DNA of 64,000 bases from Hyphococcus flavus (GTDB lineage: Bacteria; Pseudomonadota; Alphaproteobacteria; Caulobacterales; Parvularculaceae): assembly GCF_028748065.1 (NCBI RefSeq), contig NZ_CP118166.1, positions 139,501-203,500 on the forward strand, written 5' to 3'. Under the pieces are notes generated by a model, which was given only the letters and a program-made list of their open reading frames with translations, did no database searches and was not told where the DNA came from. Positions 27,319 to 37,851 of the stretch are shown piece by piece. How positions within the stretch are numbered: the first letter of the stretch is position 1; each line of letters starts with the position of its first letter. Both the position numbers and the translations under genes were made by a program.

Positions 27319-29709
27319 TTAATGCGTAATAACGCTTGTACTGTCGCCGCTATCGTCTGGTGCTGGTTGATCGATCGGCTCTTCCCATTCGATCGCTGTC
27401 AGCTTCTGTGTCAACGCATGAGCAAGCACTTCATCCACAGTGCTGACGGGAATGATTTTCAGACTTTCCTTCACATTATCAGGAATATCCGCGAGGTCTT
27501 TCTCATTCTCTTCAGGAATCAGCACAGTCGTGACGCCGGCTCGCAACGCCGCGAGAAGTTTTTCCTTGAGCCCGCCAATGGCCAGCACTCGTCCACGCAG
27601 GGAAATCTCACCCGTCATGGCGATATCCTTGTGGACAGGCACGCCTGTTAGAACAGACACAATAGCTGTCGCCATGGCGACGCCAGCCGACGGCCCATCC
27701 TTAGGCGTCGCCCCTTCGGGCACGTGGATATGGATGTCGGTCTTGTCGAAGAGCGGAGGTTCGATCCCGAACTCCACCGAACGGCTTTTTACGTAGGAAG
27801 ACGCCGCCGAGACCGACTCTTTCATCACATCCTTCAGGTTTCCGGTAGGCGTCATCTTGCCTTTTCCGGGCATTTTGACCGCTTCAATCGTGAGGATGTC
27901 GCCTCCAACCGATGTCCATGCAAGACCTGTCACAACACCAATCTGATCCTCGCGGTCAATTTCACCATACCGGTATTTCGGCACGCCTGCGTAATCAGCC
28001 AAATTCTCGACACTGACCGCCACTGAATCAGAGGCGCCTGTTTCAAGGTCTCGAACTGCTTTGCGCGCGAGCTTAGCCAATTCACGCTCAAGGTTTCTCA
28101 CGCCAGCCTCGCGCGTGTAGCGACGAATAAGCGTCAGTAAGCCCTCATCATCAATCTTCCATTCATCTTCTTTTAGGCCATGATTTTCGAGCAGTTTTGG
28201 GATCAAATGCCGCCGGGAGATTTCAACCTTTTCATCCTCCGTGTAACCGGGGATGCGAATGATCTCCATACGGTCCAACAGAGGCTGGGGCATGTTGAGA
28301 CTGTTTGCCGTCGTGATAAACATGACGTCAGATAGGTCGTAATCGACTTCAAGATAGTGATCCTGGAAAGTACCATTCTGTTCAGGGTCCAGCACCTCAA
28401 GCAATGCCGACGCCGGATCGCCGCGGAAGTCCTGTCCCATTTTGTCGATCTCATCGAGGAGGAAAAGCGGGTTCGACTTTTTCGCTTTTTTCATCGACTG
28501 GATGATCTTTCCTGGCATCGACCCGATATAGGTGCGCCGGTGGCCGCGGATTTCCGCTTCGTCTCGTACGCCGCCAAGTGATACACGTACAAACTCACGG
28601 CCTGTCGCACTGGCGATTGATTTTCCGAGCGAGGTTTTGCCGACCCCCGGAGGGCCAACAAGACACAGGATCGGCCCTTTAAGTTTATTCATCCGTTTCT
28701 GGACAGCAAGATATTCTACGATGCGTTCCTTGACTTTCTCGAGACCATAATGGTCTGCATCGAGAACATCCTGAGCTTTTTTGAGATCACCTTTCAGCTT
28801 GGAACGGCTGTTCCAGGGAATAGCCGTCAGCCAGTCGAGGTAGTTGCGGACAACAGTCGATTCCGCTGACATAGGGCTCATCTGGCGCAGCTTTTTAAGT
28901 TCCGCCTCGGCCTTGGTTTTAGCTTCCTTGGTCAGTTTGGTTTTCTTAATCTTATCTTCGATTTCAGAAACCTCGTCGCGACCGTCATCAGTCTCACCGA
29001 GTTCCTTCTGAATAGCCTTCATCTGTTCATTGAGATAATATTCGCGCTGCGTCTTCTCCATCTGGCGCTTTACGCGATTGCGAATTTTCTTCTCAACCTG
29101 CAGGACGCTCATCTCGCCTTCCATAAGCGCATAGACACGCTCAAGACGCTCTGAAACGCCAGCGATTTCCAGTAATTCTTGCTTGTCGTTGATTTTGATA
29201 TTGAGGTGGGATGCGACTGTATCGGCAAGTTTTGCGTAGTCATCGATCTGACCGATGGACACCATCACTTCTGGCGGGACGCGTTTATTCAGTTTTACGT
29301 AACCTTCAAATTGGGTAACAACTGAACGCGCTAGCGCCTCCAGCTCCGCATCATCGCCTTCTCCTTCTTCGACATATGACGCTGATGCTTCGAAATAGTC
29401 GTCCTCGCGAATATATTCCTCGATGATTGCACGCGCTTCGCCTTCGACCAGCACTTTCACCGTGCCGTCAGGCAATTTCAAAAGCTGCAATACAGAAGCA
29501 ATAACGCCAACTTCGAAAATATCCTCGATTTCCGGGTCATCATCACCAGCGTCTTTTTGAGCCACCAGAAGAATCTTTTTGTCATTCTGCATGACGTTCT
29601 CAAGCGCATTGACAGACTTCTCACGCCCCACAAACAACGGGACAATCATGCCTGGAAAGACAACAATGTCTCGAAGCGGCAGGACTGGATAAGTGACGTT
29701 TTCGCTCAT
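27319..29709 (-). CDS. lon: ATP-dependent protease Lon
   Basis: Cytosolic AAA+ protease of 796 residues. Domains in order: N-terminal substrate domain ([26 protein letters not shown]), coiled region, AAA+ module with Walker [10 protein letters not shown] and Walker [11 protein letters not shown], and the C-terminal Ser-Lys protease domain with catalytic Ser674 in [12 protein letters not shown] and Lys717 in [10 protein letters not shown]. All catalytic residues are present. It lies downstream of clpX in the same direction but with a 265-base spacer, so probably has its own (often heat-shock) promoter. Confidence 0.98.
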   Translation of the reverse strand: MSENVTYPVLPLRDIVVFPGMIVPLFVGREKSVNALENVMQNDKKILLVAQKDAGDDDPEIEDIFEVGVIASVLQLLKLPDGTVKVLVEGEARAIIEEYIREDDYFEASASYVEEGEGDDAELEALARSVVTQFEGYVKLNKRVPPEVMVSIGQIDDYAKLADTVASHLNIKINDKQELLEIAGVSERLERVYALMEGEMSVLQVEKKIRNRVKRQMEKTQREYYLNEQMKAIQKELGETDDGRDEVSEIEDKIKKTKLTKEAKTKAEAELKKLRQMSPMSAESTVVRNYLDWLTAIPWNSRSKLKGDLKKAQDVLDADHYGLEKVKERIVEYLAVQKRMNKLKGPILCLVGPPGVGKTSLGKSIASATGREFVRVSLGGVRDEAEIRGHRRTYIGSMPGKIIQSMKKAKKSNPLFLLDEIDKMGQDFRGDPASALLEVLDPEQNGTFQDHYLEVDYDLSDVMFITTANSLNMPQPLLDRMEIIRIPGYTEDEKVEISRRHLIPKLLENHGLKEDEWKIDDEGLLTLIRRYTREAGVRNLERELAKLARKAVRDLETGASDSVAVSVENLADYAGVPKYRYGEIDREDQIGVVTGLAWTSVGGDILTIEAVKMPGKGKMTPTGNLKDVMKESVSAASSYVKSRSVEFGIEPPLFDKTDIHIHVPEGATPKDGPSAGVAMATAIVSVLTGVPVHKDIAMTGEISLRGRVLAIGGLKEKLLAALRAGVTTVLIPEENEKDLADIPDNVKESLKIIPVSTVDEVLAHALTQKLTAIEWEEPIDQPAPDDSGDSTSVITH

Positions 29710-29871
29710 TCAAAACTCCATCGGCGCTGTCATATAGGCCGTGCGCCAAGACGGCTATTTGGGCCTTGCAAGCTTCTTATTCAACCAAGGCCAACACTCA
29801 GCGGCGTTTCGTATCTTCACACAACGGCGATCGAATCCATATTCCTCATCGCACCATAATGGAAACGCAAA

Positions 29872-29898
29872 CCGCCGCTGCATTATATACAGCGGCGG
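29872..29898 (-). terminator. Hairpin downstream of clpX
   Basis: CCGCCGCTG (29872-29880) pairs with CAGCGGCGG (29890-29898), a perfect 9-bp stem with a nine-base A+T loop; the minus strand continues TTTGCGTTTCC. A likely terminator for clpX, although the T-tract is interrupted. Confidence 0.5.
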
Positions 29899-29974
29899 CT
29901 GATATGATCTTAATGTGGACCGATTTCGCCCGAATTCAAGCACATAGCCTACATCCGGGGAAAAGCAGGCGCCT

Positions 29975-31258
29975 TTAAGCGCTGGCGTCGGCCTCAACCG
30001 CGCCTTTTTCCCTTTCAGAATAGATGTAGAGCGGGGTCGCGTTACCATCCACAACCTCGCCGTTCACGACAACCTCAACGACCCCTTCCAAAGTCGGCAA
30101 TTCGAACATCGAATCGAGAAGGATGCCTTCCATGATGGATCGCAAGCCGCGTGCGCCGGTTTTGCGGGCAATAGCGCGACGCGCGATCGCCATTTTGGCG
30201 TCGTCAGTAAAGGTCAACTTGACGTCTTCCATCTCAAACAACCGCTGATACTGTTTTACCAGGGCGTTTTTCGGTGAGGTAAGAATCTGAACCAGCGCAT
30301 CTTCATCAAGGTCTTCGAGAGTAGCAATCACCGGTAATCGGCCGACAAATTCAGGGATAAGGCCGAACTTCAAGAGATCTTCCGGCTCAACCTCACTGAG
30401 GATTTCACCCACCCGGCGGTCGTCGGCGCTTTTTACTTCGGCGCCAAAGCCAATGGATGACCCCTCGCCGCGATTGGCGATTACCTTTTCAAGCCCCGCA
30501 AATGCGCCGCCGACGATGAACAAAATGTTCGTTGTATCAACTTGAAGGAATTCCTGCTGTGGGTGTTTGCGTCCGCCTTGCGGCGGCACGGAAGCGACAG
30601 TGCCTTCCATAATCTTCAAAAGCGCCTGCTGCACGCCTTCGCCCGAAACGTCACGGGTGATCGAAGGGTTGTCGGACTTGCGGCTGATCTTGTCGACCTC
30701 GTCGATATAGACGATGCCGCGTTGCGCGCGCTCGACATTGTAATCTGCTGATTGAAGAAGCTTCAGAATAATATTCTCGACGTCCTCGCCCACATAACCG
30801 GCTTCGGTTAGCGTTGTCGCATCGGCCATTGTAAACGGCACGTCCAGAATGCGTGCGAGCGTCTGCGCCAGAAGCGTCTTACCGGAACCTGTCGGACCGA
30901 TCAGCAAGATGTTCGACTTTGCGAGTTCGACATCGTTGTTCTTCGCCGCGTGATTGAGACGTTTATAGTGGTTATGCACCGCAACGGAGAGCACTCGCTT
31001 CGCCTGAGCCTGACCGATCACATAGTCATCAAGCACTTTATGAATTTGCTGCGGGCTCGGTACGCCATCACTGGCTTTCACCAACGAGGATTTTGATTCC
31101 TCGCGAATAATGTCCATGCAAAGCTCAACACATTCATCACAGATGAATACGGTTGGGCCAGCGATCAGTTTCCTGACCTCATGCTGGCTTTTGCCGCAGA
31201 ATGAACAGTAAAGGGTGTTTTTCCCGTCACCGCCGCTTTTGCCGCCGATTTTGCTCAC
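29975..31258 (-). CDS. clpX: ClpX, ATP-binding specificity subunit of ClpXP
   Basis: AAA+ unfoldase of 427 residues that feeds ClpP. The N-terminal zinc-binding domain has Cys18, Cys21, Cys40 and Cys43 (YCSFCGK ... [10 protein letters not shown]). The AAA+ module shows Walker A GPTGSGKT, Walker [10 protein letters not shown], the pore loop GYVGEDVE and sensor 2 [23 protein letters not shown]. In Caulobacter-like bacteria ClpXP degrades CtrA at the G1-S transition, and the window also encodes ChpT. It follows clpP after a 200-base spacer. Confidence 0.98.
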   Translation of the reverse strand: MSKIGGKSGGDGKNTLYCSFCGKSQHEVRKLIAGPTVFICDECVELCMDIIREESKSSLVKASDGVPSPQQIHKVLDDYVIGQAQAKRVLSVAVHNHYKRLNHAAKNNDVELAKSNILLIGPTGSGKTLLAQTLARILDVPFTMADATTLTEAGYVGEDVENIILKLLQSADYNVERAQRGIVYIDEVDKISRKSDNPSITRDVSGEGVQQALLKIMEGTVASVPPQGGRKHPQQEFLQVDTTNILFIVGGAFAGLEKVIANRGEGSSIGFGAEVKSADDRRVGEILSEVEPEDLLKFGLIPEFVGRLPVIATLEDLDEDALVQILTSPKNALVKQYQRLFEMEDVKLTFTDDAKMAIARRAIARKTGARGLRSIMEGILLDSMFELPTLEGVVEVVVNGEVVDGNATPLYIYSEREKGAVEADASA

Positions 31259-31458
31259 TATACCTGCACTCCTTCGTCGGCGCCTCGATCAGACGCGTCA
31301 TGGCCGTTCTCACGCGCCTCGCATTGCGACGAGGCTGCGCTCCCCGGAAAAACTGCACATTCGGCGCCATGACTTCCGGGATAGAAGACATAGGACCATA
31401 TTCCGCCCAAACCAATCAAGAAACCATTTCCTTAAAGCCTTAACATTCAAGGTGAATT

Positions 31459-32097
31459 TTAGGACTCTCCGTCTCCCGGCATGACCCGCTCGGACAGCAC
31501 CTTGTCGATCAACCCGAAATTGACAGACTCTTCGGGATCCATGAAATGGTCGCGATCGAGAGTTTTCTCAATAGTTTCATAGGATTGGCCGGTATGTTCT
31601 ACGTAAATCTCGTTAAGGCGGCGCTTTAGCTTGATGATATCTTGAGCATGGCGCTCAATATCCGACGCCTGCCCCTGAAATCCTCCCGAGGGCTGGTGAA
31701 CCATAATTCTGGAATTGGGCAGCGAGTAGCGCATCCCCTTTTCCCCAGCCGCCAGCAGGAGCGAGCCCATAGAGGCCGCCATGCCGACGCACATGGTCGA
31801 GACCGCTGGACGGATGAAGCGCATAGTGTCGTACATGGCCAAGCCGGCTGAAACGACGCCACCAGGCGAATTTATGTAAAGAGCAATCTCTTTTTTGGGA
31901 TTATCAGCTTCCAGGAACAAAAGCTGGGCAATAACCAGCGTCGAAACCTGATCATGCACCGGCCCGGAAAGGAAGATAATCCGCTCTTTTAGCAGGCGTG
32001 AGTAGATGTCGAAGGCGCGCTCGCCCCGGCTCGACTGCTCGACGACCATCGGCACGAGCGTATTCATGTATATATCGTGGGGGTCTTTCATCGACAT
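31459..32097 (-). CDS. clpP: ClpP, ATP-dependent Clp protease proteolytic subunit
   Basis: Tetradecameric serine protease subunit, 212 residues. Catalytic Ser109 in VGMAASMGS and His134 in [13 protein letters not shown] are visible; the Asp lies in the [11 protein letters not shown] region. The N-terminal stretch up to [26 protein letters not shown] is standard. The first Met (32097) and Met3 are both possible starts. It stands between tig (upstream) and clpX (downstream), the conserved tig-clpP-clpX-lon-hup order. Confidence 0.98.
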   Translation of the reverse strand: MSMKDPHDIYMNTLVPMVVEQSSRGERAFDIYSRLLKERIIFLSGPVHDQVSTLVIAQLLFLEADNPKKEIALYINSPGGVVSAGLAMYDTMRFIRPAVSTMCVGMAASMGSLLLAAGEKGMRYSLPNSRIMVHQPSGGFQGQASDIERHAQDIIKLKRRLNEIYVEHTGQSYETIEKTLDRDHFMDPEESVNFGLIDKVLSERVMPGDGES

Positions 32098-32311
32098 CCT
32101 CTTTCTAGCGTCTTTTCTTAATTTGCCGCACTATAGCGGCATCATCGCGGCGAGTGGTTAATTTCGATCCTTTACATGGGGATTGGACGGCCAGGCGCCA
32201 GCCCCTCTATGGAACCTTAGCGGATCCCGCTTAAGCGAGGGTTATTCTTCAGAAATTGCAAGGCGTTGTTTTGCGAATATCCTGTCATGTCTCAAAATAT
32301 GCCTCAATACG

Positions 32312-32343
32312 AAAACAGGCCCCACTATGCAGGGCCTGTTTTT
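32312..32343 (-). terminator. tig terminator (bidirectional hairpin)
   Basis: AAAACAGGCCC (32312-32322) and GGGCCTGTTTT (32332-32342) form an 11-bp stem with a nine-base loop, 31 bases after the tig stop. Poly-T tails are present within the stem ends on both strands. Confidence 0.75.
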
Positions 32344-32373
32344 AGAATTTAGGTAAGAATAATTTCGGGACCC

Positions 32374-33741
32374 TTAGGCAAAGGCCTCTTCCCCTTCAGG
32401 TTCTTCCATTAACTTCTCTTTCGAGACAGTTTTTTCGGTTACCTCTGCGCGTTCAAGAATGTAATCAACAACTTTTTCCTCGAACAGCGGCGCGCGGATC
32501 TGCTGAATGGCCTGAGGATTCTGCTGGTAGAATTTGAGGACTTCCTGAGGTGAAATTTCCTGCCCCTGCATCTGCATCATCTGGGCTTCCCGGATCGCCT
32601 GTTGCTGTATCGCCTGCTGTAACTCGCTAGACGGCACTTGAACATCGGCGCGTTTGCCGATCTCCGCCAAGACCAGTCCCAGGCGCACGCGGCGCTCAGC
32701 AATCGTACGATATTCTTCTTTCAGCTCGTCTTCGCTCTTATCTTTATCTTCTTCATCGCGTTCTGAGCCCTCAACTTGGCGCCAAATCTGATCGAATTCC
32801 GCATCAACCATTCCCTTTGGCAATTCAAAGTCGTGCGCCTCATCAAGCTTGTCGAGGAGTGCTCGTTTTAAGTGTCCGCGCGAAAGCTGCTTATAATCTT
32901 CCTCGATGCGTTCCTTGATGCGCCCCTTTAATTCTTCAAGGCTTTCCAAACCAACCTTCTTGGCGAGTTCGTCATCGATCTCGACCTTTTCAGGCACTCT
33001 CACTTCGACGACTTTCACATCAAAGACAGCATCTTTTCCGGCCAAATCCTTGGCGTGATATTCTTCAGGAAAAGTAACCTTCACTTCGAGATCATCGTCA
33101 GTTTTTGCACCGACGATCTGATCTTCAAAACCGGCAATAAATTGGCCCGACCCCAATACAAGCTCGAAGCCCTCGCCTTTACCACCTTCGAATTCTTCGC
33201 CGTCAACCTTGCCGACAAAGTTGATGACGACCTGATCTTTTTCTTTTGCTTTCGCCGTCTTGCCACGTTCCTTGTACGTCACTTGCTGTTCAGCAATATT
33301 TGAAAGTGCTTCATCAAGATCGGCGTCCGGGATCTCCGCGACGGGCCGGGTCAATTTCATGCCAGCGACATCCATGGGATCGAATGTCGGCAAGATTTCA
33401 GCGTGAACGTCATATTCAAGGTCAGCCTTGCCCTCTATCACATCCTCAATTTTCGAATGAAAGTGTGGGTGCGGCGAGGTCGCAGGCTGAAGATCGCGGT
33501 CCGTGAACGCCTTTTGTGAAGTCTCGCTGACGATCTCCTGGATGATCTCGCTCATCATCCCTTTGCCGTACATTTTCTTCAGAAAAGAAACGGGCGCCTT
33601 TCCCTTTCGGAAACCTTTGAGGTGAACCCGGCCTTTGACTTCCTCGAGTTTGGCGACAAGTTTCTTGTCCAGCTCATCAGCCGGCACCTTCACCAGAAAC
33701 TTACGATCCAGCCCTTCGGCGCTTTTTTCAATGACTTCCAT
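32374..33741 (-). CDS. tig: Trigger factor
   Basis: Ribosome-bound chaperone and prolyl isomerase, 455 residues. The N-terminal ribosome-binding domain has the signature GFRKGKAP (residues about 43-50); the middle FKBP-type PPIase domain includes KEKDQVVINFVGKVDGEEFEGGKGEGFELVLGSGQFIAGFE; the C-terminal helical chaperone domain follows, ending in an acidic tail (EEPEGEEAFA). Gln- and Glu-rich segments near residues 380-420 belong to the C-terminal arms. It heads the tig-clpP-clpX-lon-hup block. Confidence 0.98.
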   Translation of the reverse strand: MEVIEKSAEGLDRKFLVKVPADELDKKLVAKLEEVKGRVHLKGFRKGKAPVSFLKKMYGKGMMSEIIQEIVSETSQKAFTDRDLQPATSPHPHFHSKIEDVIEGKADLEYDVHAEILPTFDPMDVAGMKLTRPVAEIPDADLDEALSNIAEQQVTYKERGKTAKAKEKDQVVINFVGKVDGEEFEGGKGEGFELVLGSGQFIAGFEDQIVGAKTDDDLEVKVTFPEEYHAKDLAGKDAVFDVKVVEVRVPEKVEIDDELAKKVGLESLEELKGRIKERIEEDYKQLSRGHLKRALLDKLDEAHDFELPKGMVDAEFDQIWRQVEGSERDEEDKDKSEDELKEEYRTIAERRVRLGLVLAEIGKRADVQVPSSELQQAIQQQAIREAQMMQMQGQEISPQEVLKFYQQNPQAIQQIRAPLFEEKVVDYILERAEVTEKTVSKEKLMEEPEGEEAFA

Positions 33742-33806
33742 CTTTTTCTCGTCTTTTCCAAGGCTCTAAGGCCAAAACGTATGTATCGCCGCAGGACGGG
33801 CGTGAA

Positions 33807-33891
33807 TGGTGCGGATGGAGGGAATCGAACCCCCACGCCTCGCGGCGCCAGAACCTAAATCTGGTGCGTCTACCAGTTCCGCCACATCCGC
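33807..33891 (-). tRNA. tRNA-Leu (UAG)
   Basis: Minus-strand class II tRNA, 85 bases including encoded CCA. Acceptor GCGGATG/CATCCGC with discriminator A; D-arm GGCGGAACTGGTAGACGC; anticodon stem-loop CCAGA-TTTAGGT-TCTGG giving anticodon TAG; long variable arm CGCCGCGAGGCG; T-arm with GGTTCGATTC. Confidence 0.96.
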
Positions 33892-33904
33892 AAATCACTC
33901 GGCG

Positions 33905-33945
33905 CAAACGAAAACGGGTCGCGGCGGCGGCGCGCGACCCCATTC
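33905..33945 (-). terminator. Terminator after the nnr-GNAT operon
   Basis: GGGTCGCG (33916-33923) pairs with CGCGACCC (33933-33940); on the minus strand the stem is followed by GTTTTCGTTT. It lies about 55 bases after the GNAT gene stop and just upstream of tRNA-Leu. Confidence 0.55.
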
Positions 33946-33993
33946 CAAAGTCCGGCGGGTTCTATAACAGAGAAAACCTCCCCGTCCAGCCGG

Positions 33994-34497
33994 TTAGAGC
34001 CGTTTTTCGAACCACATGACATCGATAAACCGGCCAAATTTGCGCCCTACCTGATTAAGCGTCGAGATATGGACAAATCCGAACTGCTGATGGAGGGCGG
34101 CTGAGGCTGGGTTTGGTGCAGCGACAAGCCCATAGGCCCGGTGAAGATCAGTGCTCTCAAGCGCCTGAAACAGTGTCGCGTAAAGGCCTCGGCCAATCTT
34201 CTTCCCGTGAGAGCCAGGATCGACGAAAATGGACGTTTTCACCGATGTCGCGTAGCCAGCGCGCTGATCGAACGGGCTGGCGCTGGAAAATCCACATATT
34301 TGCGCATCTTCGTCTTCGGCGACGATAACTGGATACCGTGGATCGCCTTCACGCTCGACGAGCCAGTTTTTGCGCTGATCGGCGGTATGCTCAACCGTCT
34401 CGAATGTTACCGTGCTTTCCCGAATAAACGGATTGTAGACAGCGTTAATGCCGCGAGCATCATCAACCGTAGCTGGCCGGAACCGAATGTTGCTCAT
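33994..34497 (-). CDS. GNAT family N-acetyltransferase (PAT/MnaT-like)
   Basis: A 167-residue GCN5-related acetyltransferase similar to phosphinothricin/methionine-sulfone acetyltransferases: IRFRPATVDDARGINAVYNPFIRESTVTFE at the start, ICGFSSASPFDQRAGYATSVKTSIFVDPGSHGKKIGRGLY (the acetyl-CoA phosphate loop is GSHGKKIG) and NPASAALHQQFGFVHISTLNQVGRKFGRFIDVMWFEK at the end. The substrate is probably an amino-acid analogue, but cannot be fixed. It overlaps the nnr stop by ATGA and is last in that operon. Confidence 0.85.
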   Translation of the reverse strand: MSNIRFRPATVDDARGINAVYNPFIRESTVTFETVEHTADQRKNWLVEREGDPRYPVIVAEDEDAQICGFSSASPFDQRAGYATSVKTSIFVDPGSHGKKIGRGLYATLFQALESTDLHRAYGLVAAPNPASAALHQQFGFVHISTLNQVGRKFGRFIDVMWFEKRL

Positions 34498-36011
34498 TGC
34501 TGCTGCGCGCCCTGCTGAGATGTTAAGCCGTCATCCTGCTCTTGAAGCGGCTTCAATAGCTGGCGAAGCACCGAGGGAACCGCCTTCGGCAAATCTTCCG
34601 CAATCAGCCCCGGACCGATTGTCTGTCCACAGGCGCCATGAAACCAAACGCCGGCGGCTGCCGCTTCAAATCCGCCCATGCCTTGCGCTTTTAACCCCGC
34701 GATAAGCCCAGCCAGGACATCACCTGATCCAGCAGTAGCGAGGTCAGGCGGAGCGTTGGAGTTGATAATCGCAAGACCATCCGGCGCCGCGATAATTGTA
34801 TCGGGACCTTTTAGTACAACGATACATCCAGCCTTTTTGCTGGCCGCCCGGGCAGCGTCTAGTTTTCCGCCATCTTTCATTTCAACCGAAAACAGACGCG
34901 AAAACTCGCCAGTATGAGGCGTCAACACATCGTCTGGCCTTAAGACATCGAACAAAGCGTCCGGCTGTCCAGCGAAACTCGTCAGGGCGTCAGCATCGAG
35001 AACGGCGCCAGCACTACTATTCAAAATTGCTAACGTTTTATCGCGTGTTTGTTCGCTAACACCTGTGGCTGGTCCAATGATTGTTACCAGATTGGATTTT
35101 TCAGCATCTTGCATGTGTCCAGCAATCTCGTCCGCAGTGTTGGCTTCGCGCAGCATGATTGAGGTCAGATGCGACGCATGAACCGGCGCGGCGGCGCTAG
35201 GGCTAAGCATCGTCACGAGACCAGCGCCAATTCTTAGCGCGCCCTCGGCCGCAAGCCTTGCTGCGCCTGTACTCATGGGACCGCCAGAAACGCACATTAC
35301 GTGACCGCGCTCGTATTTGTGGCCCATCCAGGACGGCCTTGGGAAACGCGCACCCCAAAGACTAGGATGGTTCTCAAATATCTTTGCGTCGAACTCTCCA
35401 GTTATACCGATATCAACAACATCGACGACGCCGCAAAGAGCACGCCCAGGGAACAGCAAATGCGCCGGTTGCTTTGCGTGAAAGGTTACAGTGCGCGCAG
35501 CTTGAATAGCGAAGCCAAGAACAGCGCCCTCATCTGTGGAGACGCCTGATGGAATGTCGACCGACAAAACAGGCGCGGGGTGAGCATTGATCGCTTCGAG
35601 TGCGGTTTTCACATCCCCCTCAATTGGGCGAGTCAGACCAGTCCCGAAGATAGCGTCGATGATGAGCCCGACGCCTGCAAGAGCGTTTGCATCGAACTCG
35701 CTGACCTCGCCTTCATAAAGGTCAGCCATCAGCTTGGCGTCGCCTTTAAGGGTTTCACGATCACAAACGCGTACGACTTTCACTGGCCACTCGGCCTCCG
35801 CCAGTAGCCGCGCAGCGACAAAACCATCGCCACCATTGTTGCCCGGGCCGCAAATAACCGCCACCGGGCGTTTGGACCATTCCTGCTTGGCGACTTCTGC
35901 GACTTGCTTGCCTGCCGTTTCCATGAGGGCCGCAGACGCAACGCCGCCATTTATCGCCGCCTGTTCGGCGGCGCGCATTTCTTTGGCGGAGAGAACAGCT
36001 AATGGATTCAT
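34494..36011 (-). CDS. nnr: Bifunctional NAD(P)H-hydrate epimerase / ADP-dependent NAD(P)H-hydrate dehydratase
   Basis: Repairs hydrated NADH and NADPH. The 505-residue protein fuses the YjeF_N epimerase (AVICGPGNNGGDGFVAARLLAEA, with the aspartate in IDAIFGTGL) to the YjeF_C ribokinase-like dehydratase (HVMCVSGGPMSTGAARLAAEGALRIGAGLVTMLSP; NAPPDLATAGSGDVLAGLIAGLKAQGM). I chose ATG 36011 (MNPLAVLSAKEMRAAEQAAI), which matches the family start and follows GGAAG; the open frame extends 21 codons further upstream without support. In the other direction, glnB begins about 100 bases away. Confidence 0.95.
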   Translation of the reverse strand: MNPLAVLSAKEMRAAEQAAINGGVASAALMETAGKQVAEVAKQEWSKRPVAVICGPGNNGGDGFVAARLLAEAEWPVKVVRVCDRETLKGDAKLMADLYEGEVSEFDANALAGVGLIIDAIFGTGLTRPIEGDVKTALEAINAHPAPVLSVDIPSGVSTDEGAVLGFAIQAARTVTFHAKQPAHLLFPGRALCGVVDVVDIGITGEFDAKIFENHPSLWGARFPRPSWMGHKYERGHVMCVSGGPMSTGAARLAAEGALRIGAGLVTMLSPSAAAPVHASHLTSIMLREANTADEIAGHMQDAEKSNLVTIIGPATGVSEQTRDKTLAILNSSAGAVLDADALTSFAGQPDALFDVLRPDDVLTPHTGEFSRLFSVEMKDGGKLDAARAASKKAGCIVVLKGPDTIIAAPDGLAIINSNAPPDLATAGSGDVLAGLIAGLKAQGMGGFEAAAAGVWFHGACGQTIGPGLIAEDLPKAVPSVLRQLLKPLQEQDDGLTSQQGAQQQ

Positions 36012-36079
36012 AATCTTCCATTTGTAAGGGCTTCGCGCCTTGACCCTGTCCGCAGGCACGCCCAAATTTCTCATTCTAG

Positions 36080-36456
<377 letters not shown>

Positions 36457-36457
<1 letters not shown>

Positions 36458-37143
36458 TGGTTAAGACAGCAAACACGATTCCGGCGCCTGCCGAAGACCG
36501 GATATTCGCAAGCGTTGCCGCCGCACTTGGACGCGCGCAACGCTACGATGAGCCTTACCGCCACTGGCATATTGAGAAACTGTTGCCCCACGATGTGATG
36601 CAAGACCTTGCTTCGCTCGAGTTTCCAATCGCCAGCGTTGGTGATCTTTCTGGCAAACGCGAATTTCACAATGACACCAGGCACTATATCGACAAGCAGA
36701 ATATCGCCAACTTCGATTGCACCGCCGCCCTCGCCCGTGCGTTCCATGCGCCGCGCATGGTTCAAGTGATGGAAGGGTTTTTCAAAACCGAAATCGAGGG
36801 AACATTCCTCCGCATCGAATATGCGCAGGACACGACCGGATTCTGGCTGGAACCCCATACGGACCTTGGCGTGAAGCGTCTGACTATGCTGATCTATTTG
36901 CCAAATGGCGCCGATCAAGACGATTTAGGAACGGATATTTATAATCCCGACAAAACGCACGCCAAACGAGCGCCATTCACGCCAAACAGCGCGATGGCAT
37001 TCGTGCCCGGCAATAATACGTATCACGGTTTTGAAGAACGCAAGATAAACGGCATCCGAAAATCATTGATCCTCAATTACGTCACGACCGACTGGCGCGA
37101 CCGGGAACAGCTTTGTTTTCCCGAATCAACAGTAACTCGCTAG
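36457..37143 (+). CDS. 2-oxoglutarate/Fe(II)-dependent oxygenase superfamily protein, coupled to glnB
   Basis: A 228-residue non-haem iron oxygenase-like protein. The 2-His-1-carboxylate facial triad is visible as His134 and Asp136 in EPHTDLG and His190 in TYHGFEE; Arg201 in GIRKSLILNY fits the 2-oxoglutarate carboxylate-binding position. The rest has the double-stranded beta-helix pattern (RIEYAQDTTGFW, RLTMLIYLPN, NSAMAFVPGNN). The substrate is unknown; small oxygenases of this shape act on amino acids, nucleic acid or protein side chains. Its ATG overlaps the glnB stop (TGATG at 36455-36459), so both products are made together. Convergent with the SRAP gene, one base apart. Confidence 0.85.
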
Positions 37144-37144
37144 T

Positions 37145-37831
37145 TCAGGCCGCGAGTGGTTCAATCAGCTCCGGTCCGTCGTTTACTGGCGCATTCACTG
37201 CTTTCGAAACGGCGTGGATCGACCAACTATTCGGCGCGGCGGACTTTAACAGCGGCGTTATTGACTTTATGTCGCGTTCATCAGCTTCAAGCCATAAGTC
37301 ATAATTTTCTGGCGCGATGACAACCGGTTCGCGAGCATGAATGGATTTCAGATCAGTCCCAGCCGACGTCGTCAGAATCGCCACCGTATCAATCTCCCCG
37401 CCATCAGGGTCCATAGCGGTTTCCCAAAGGCCGGCGAACGCAATCACATCGCCACCGCCGCTGCTGATCGCGTGGGGTTGCTTCGCGCCTTTGACGTCAG
37501 CTTTCCATTCATAAAAACCATCGGCGGGAATAAGGCACCTTCTGCGCCGATATGCGTTTTTGAAACTTGCTTTTTCGCCGGCTGTTTCGCTGCGCGCATT
37601 TATCATGGGTCGTTGAGTTAGTTTTTGTAAAAACTCATCCTTCGCCCAGGACGGGATGAAACCCCAGCGCATGAGCGCATATTCTGCTGTTCTGCGCTCG
37701 CTTTGGCGGACCGTAGCTATAGGCTGGGTTGGGCTGATGTTATAGCGTGGCGGAAAATTATCCCGAACATCGACACCGAAATGAGCGCCGACTTTAGCCG
37801 GCGGCGATTTGAGGTAATAACGTCCACACAT
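37145..37831 (-). CDS. SOS response-associated peptidase (SRAP/YedK-HMCES family)
   Basis: SRAP proteins crosslink to abasic sites in single-stranded DNA through Cys2. The 228-residue protein has MCGRYYL at the N-terminus (Cys2 exposed after Met removal), NISPTQPIATV, the Asn in PMINARSETAGEK, the catalytic Glu in ADGFYEWK and a His in KSIHAREPVVIAPENYDLWL. In this last motif the usual 'HDRMPVIL' reads HAREPVVI. Function in abasic-site protection is expected; no lexA or SOS gene is adjacent. Confidence 0.9.
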   Translation of the reverse strand: MCGRYYLKSPPAKVGAHFGVDVRDNFPPRYNISPTQPIATVRQSERRTAEYALMRWGFIPSWAKDEFLQKLTQRPMINARSETAGEKASFKNAYRRRRCLIPADGFYEWKADVKGAKQPHAISSGGGDVIAFAGLWETAMDPDGGEIDTVAILTTSAGTDLKSIHAREPVVIAPENYDLWLEADERDIKSITPLLKSAAPNSWSIHAVSKAVNAPVNDGPELIEPLAA

Positions 37832-37851
37832 GAGAAAATTATAGGCGATTC

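Noticed and set aside
29710-29780. Heat-shock (sigma-32) promoter for lon
   Set aside because: CTTG- and CCCA-like pieces are present (GTTGAA ... CCCAAAT), but spacing does not fit the consensus well enough to claim.
29755-30054. Minus-strand frame between lon and clpX
   Set aside because: It overlaps the clpX 3' end, and its sequence contains the clpX hairpin; no protein-like features.
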